DNA of 29,320 nucleotides, taken from assembly GCA_036897095.1 (NCBI GenBank), contig JAYMSP010001728.1, forward strand, positions 1 through 29,320, read 5' to 3'. The notes beneath the pieces are model-generated. The model had not been told where the DNA came from and ran no database searches. It saw nothing but the letters and a program-made list of their open reading frames with translations. Positions 28,189 through 29,320 of the stretch are shown piece after piece. The stretch's first letter is position 1. Every line of letters begins with the position of its first letter. A program made the translations under genes and the position numbers. The DNA is from Plantago elongata (lineage: Eukaryota; Streptophyta; Magnoliopsida; Lamiales; Plantaginaceae).

Positions 28189-28623
28189 TTGAGAACATTT
28201 CAACCAAAGGCTGATGAAGGTGTATTTCTTGGTTATTCTATAGATAGCAAAGCCTACAGAGTTTACAACAAAAGAATAAAGAAGATTGAAGAATCAGTTC
28301 ATGTAGTATTCAATGAAGGAAACAAGAAAATACCCCTTGATGAGGAACTCTTAGAAAGATTCAAGGAACTCCTCATTAAGGATTCTGAAGAAGAACCCTC
28401 AGAAAGGAGAAACTCTGTTATTAATAATGATGATGGGTCTGACGATGAAAAACATGATTTTCCTAGTAACAACCAGATGACTCTTAGACACGATGAAGAA
28501 TTTCCTATGAGGATTCCAGAGATGGAAACTGAGATTACTCATCGTAGAGACTTTTCTGGGAATAACCTTTCTGAAAGACTTATTTCAGAAACCTCTAACA
28601 CTGAACAAGTGTCTGATATCTAG
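28189..28623 (+). pseudogene. S2 integrase C-terminal part and acidic linker
   Basis: The 144-codon frame begins in the integrase end (FQPKADEGVFLGYSIDSKAY, YNKRIKKIEESVHVVFNE) and runs into an acidic, low-complexity linker (NNDDGSDDEKHDFPS) before reverse transcriptase. A frame change at 28621 interrupts the linker. Confidence 0.8.
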
Positions 28624-28699
28624 TGTACTAAATATCATTGATATTGTAGAACTATCAAGTCATAATCATAGTGATTCACATTCAGATCACGTAGATAAT

Positions 28700-29320
28700 G
28701 ACCCTTCTAGTTCAAAATCCATTATGAAATGGATTAGAGATCATCCTACAAAGGATGTGATTGGTCCAATTGATCAAGGTGTTAGAACTAGGACAAAAAT
28801 AGCTGAAAATGCTGATTCTCTCTTTGGATGTTTTATCTCAAATATTGAACATAAAACTATTGAAGATGCATTAAAGGATCAAGACTGGATCTCTACAATG
28901 TAAGAAGAGTTAGATCAATTTGAGAGAAACAAGGTCAGGAAACTAGTACCATTTATGGATAGAATATCTGTAATTGGAATTAAATGGGTTTCAGAAACAA
29001 GATGAATGAGTTTGGTGAATTAACAAGAAACAAAGCAAGGTTGGTTGCCAAGGAATTTACGAAGACTGAAGGTCTAGACTTTGATGTGTCATATACACCA
29101 GTTGCAAGATTGGATGCAGTCAATCTATTTCTAGCCTCTACAACTCATAATGACATTAAAGTTTATTAGATGGATGTTAAAAGTGCATTTCTGAATGGTG
29201 AACTTGCAGAGGAAGTCTATGTTGATCAACCACCAGGCTTTGAAGTTTCCTCAGAAAGTAGGATAGTCTATAAGTTACAGAAAGCTATGTATGGACTGAA
29301 ACAGACTCCAAGATTATGGT
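28700..29320 (+). pseudogene. S2 reverse transcriptase, N-terminal part, cut by window end
   Basis: Lead-in motifs are HPTKDVIG-like (about 28741-28763), RTRTKIAENADSLFGCF-like and EDALKDQDWI, then a stop at 28901 and a frame change. The core follows: KARLVAKEFTKTEGLDFDVS and YTPVARLDAVNLFLAS, then a TAG at 29167-29169 just before [25 protein letters not shown] and [13 protein letters not shown] at the edge. These are RVT_2 fingers and palm. The YVDD segment lies beyond the window. The motifs differ from those of copia A, so this is another lineage. Confidence 0.84.

Larger units (their letters stand above)
23046..29320 (+). mobile_element. S2: SIRE/Maximus-like copia element, plus strand, cut by window end
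   Basis: In order: 5' LTR, primer-binding site, long gag with zinc knuckle and coiled coil, protease, GAG-pre-integrase, integrase and the start of reverse transcriptase at the window edge. The RT motif [12 protein letters not shown] and the long gag resemble the SIRE/Maximus branch (inference). It sits inside the extra region of S1, its close relative, in opposite orientation. The left flank gtcct (23041-23045) would be the target duplication; its mate is outside. Stops in gag, integrase and RT make it non-autonomous. Confidence 0.82.

Overview
The window looks like a plant nuclear genome, a eudicot and possibly an asterid (the clade is inference from the general look of the retroelements). 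It is AT-rich, nearly every protein-like stretch is a decayed transposable element, and only one convincing cellular gene is visible: a short secreted glycine-rich protein at 5987-6331 (+) with its own TATA box. No rRNA, tRNA, CRISPR array or bacterial-type operon was found.

Left part (1-8760). Short tandem repeats occur near 180-340 and 1431-1499, a diverged ~27-bp minisatellite at 1515-1915, and an LTR-like stretch near 2.05-2.77 kb. A 991-bp fold-back element at 3973-4963 has arms of about 340-370 bp and a perfect 9-bp target duplication, which are Mutator-type hallmarks. The glycine-rich gene follows. After it comes the 3' end of a LINE on the minus strand (6749 to about 7740), whose RNase H domain is split by a 229-bp poly(A)-tailed retroposon with a 15-bp target duplication. 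Next is a 737-bp hAT-type non-autonomous element (7896-8632).

Middle part (8765-15161). A broken Ty1/copia element (copia A) reads on the minus strand from LTR-like sequence (about 11930-12400) through gag, protease, integrase and the first part of the reverse transcriptase, which stops near 8765. The next part of a reverse transcriptase of the same kind, including YVDD, lies on the plus strand at about 12400-12857. The pieces do not overlap and nearly abut in domain order, so an inversion inside one element is the simplest reading. A second LINE (minus, 3' poly(A) at 12858-12865) interrupts that fragment.

Right part (15162-29320). Two members of one long-LTR copia family (SIRE/Maximus-like by its RT motif, long gag with coiled coil, and 1.4-kb LTRs) sit in opposite orientation. 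The minus copy (S1) sits in the second LINE and shows its 3' LTR (15162-16600), a polypurine tract and an unusual extra coding region lying between the expected pol position and the 3' LTR (about 20900-23045). S1 is interrupted by a 3942-bp LTR-like insertion with a 5-bp target duplication (16638-20579, read as a solo Ty3/gypsy LTR) and by the plus copy (S2). S2 shows its 5' LTR (23046-24477), a primer-binding site, gag, protease, integrase and the start of reverse transcriptase before the window ends. All these reading frames carry stops or frameshifts.

The inferred order of events is: copia A, then LINE 2, then S1, then S2 and the solo-LTR element in undetermined order. The most interesting items are the split and inverted copia A, the conserved-looking extra region of S1, the fold-back element, and the poly(A) insertion inside an RNase H domain. 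I see no evidence of a new defence or catalytic system.
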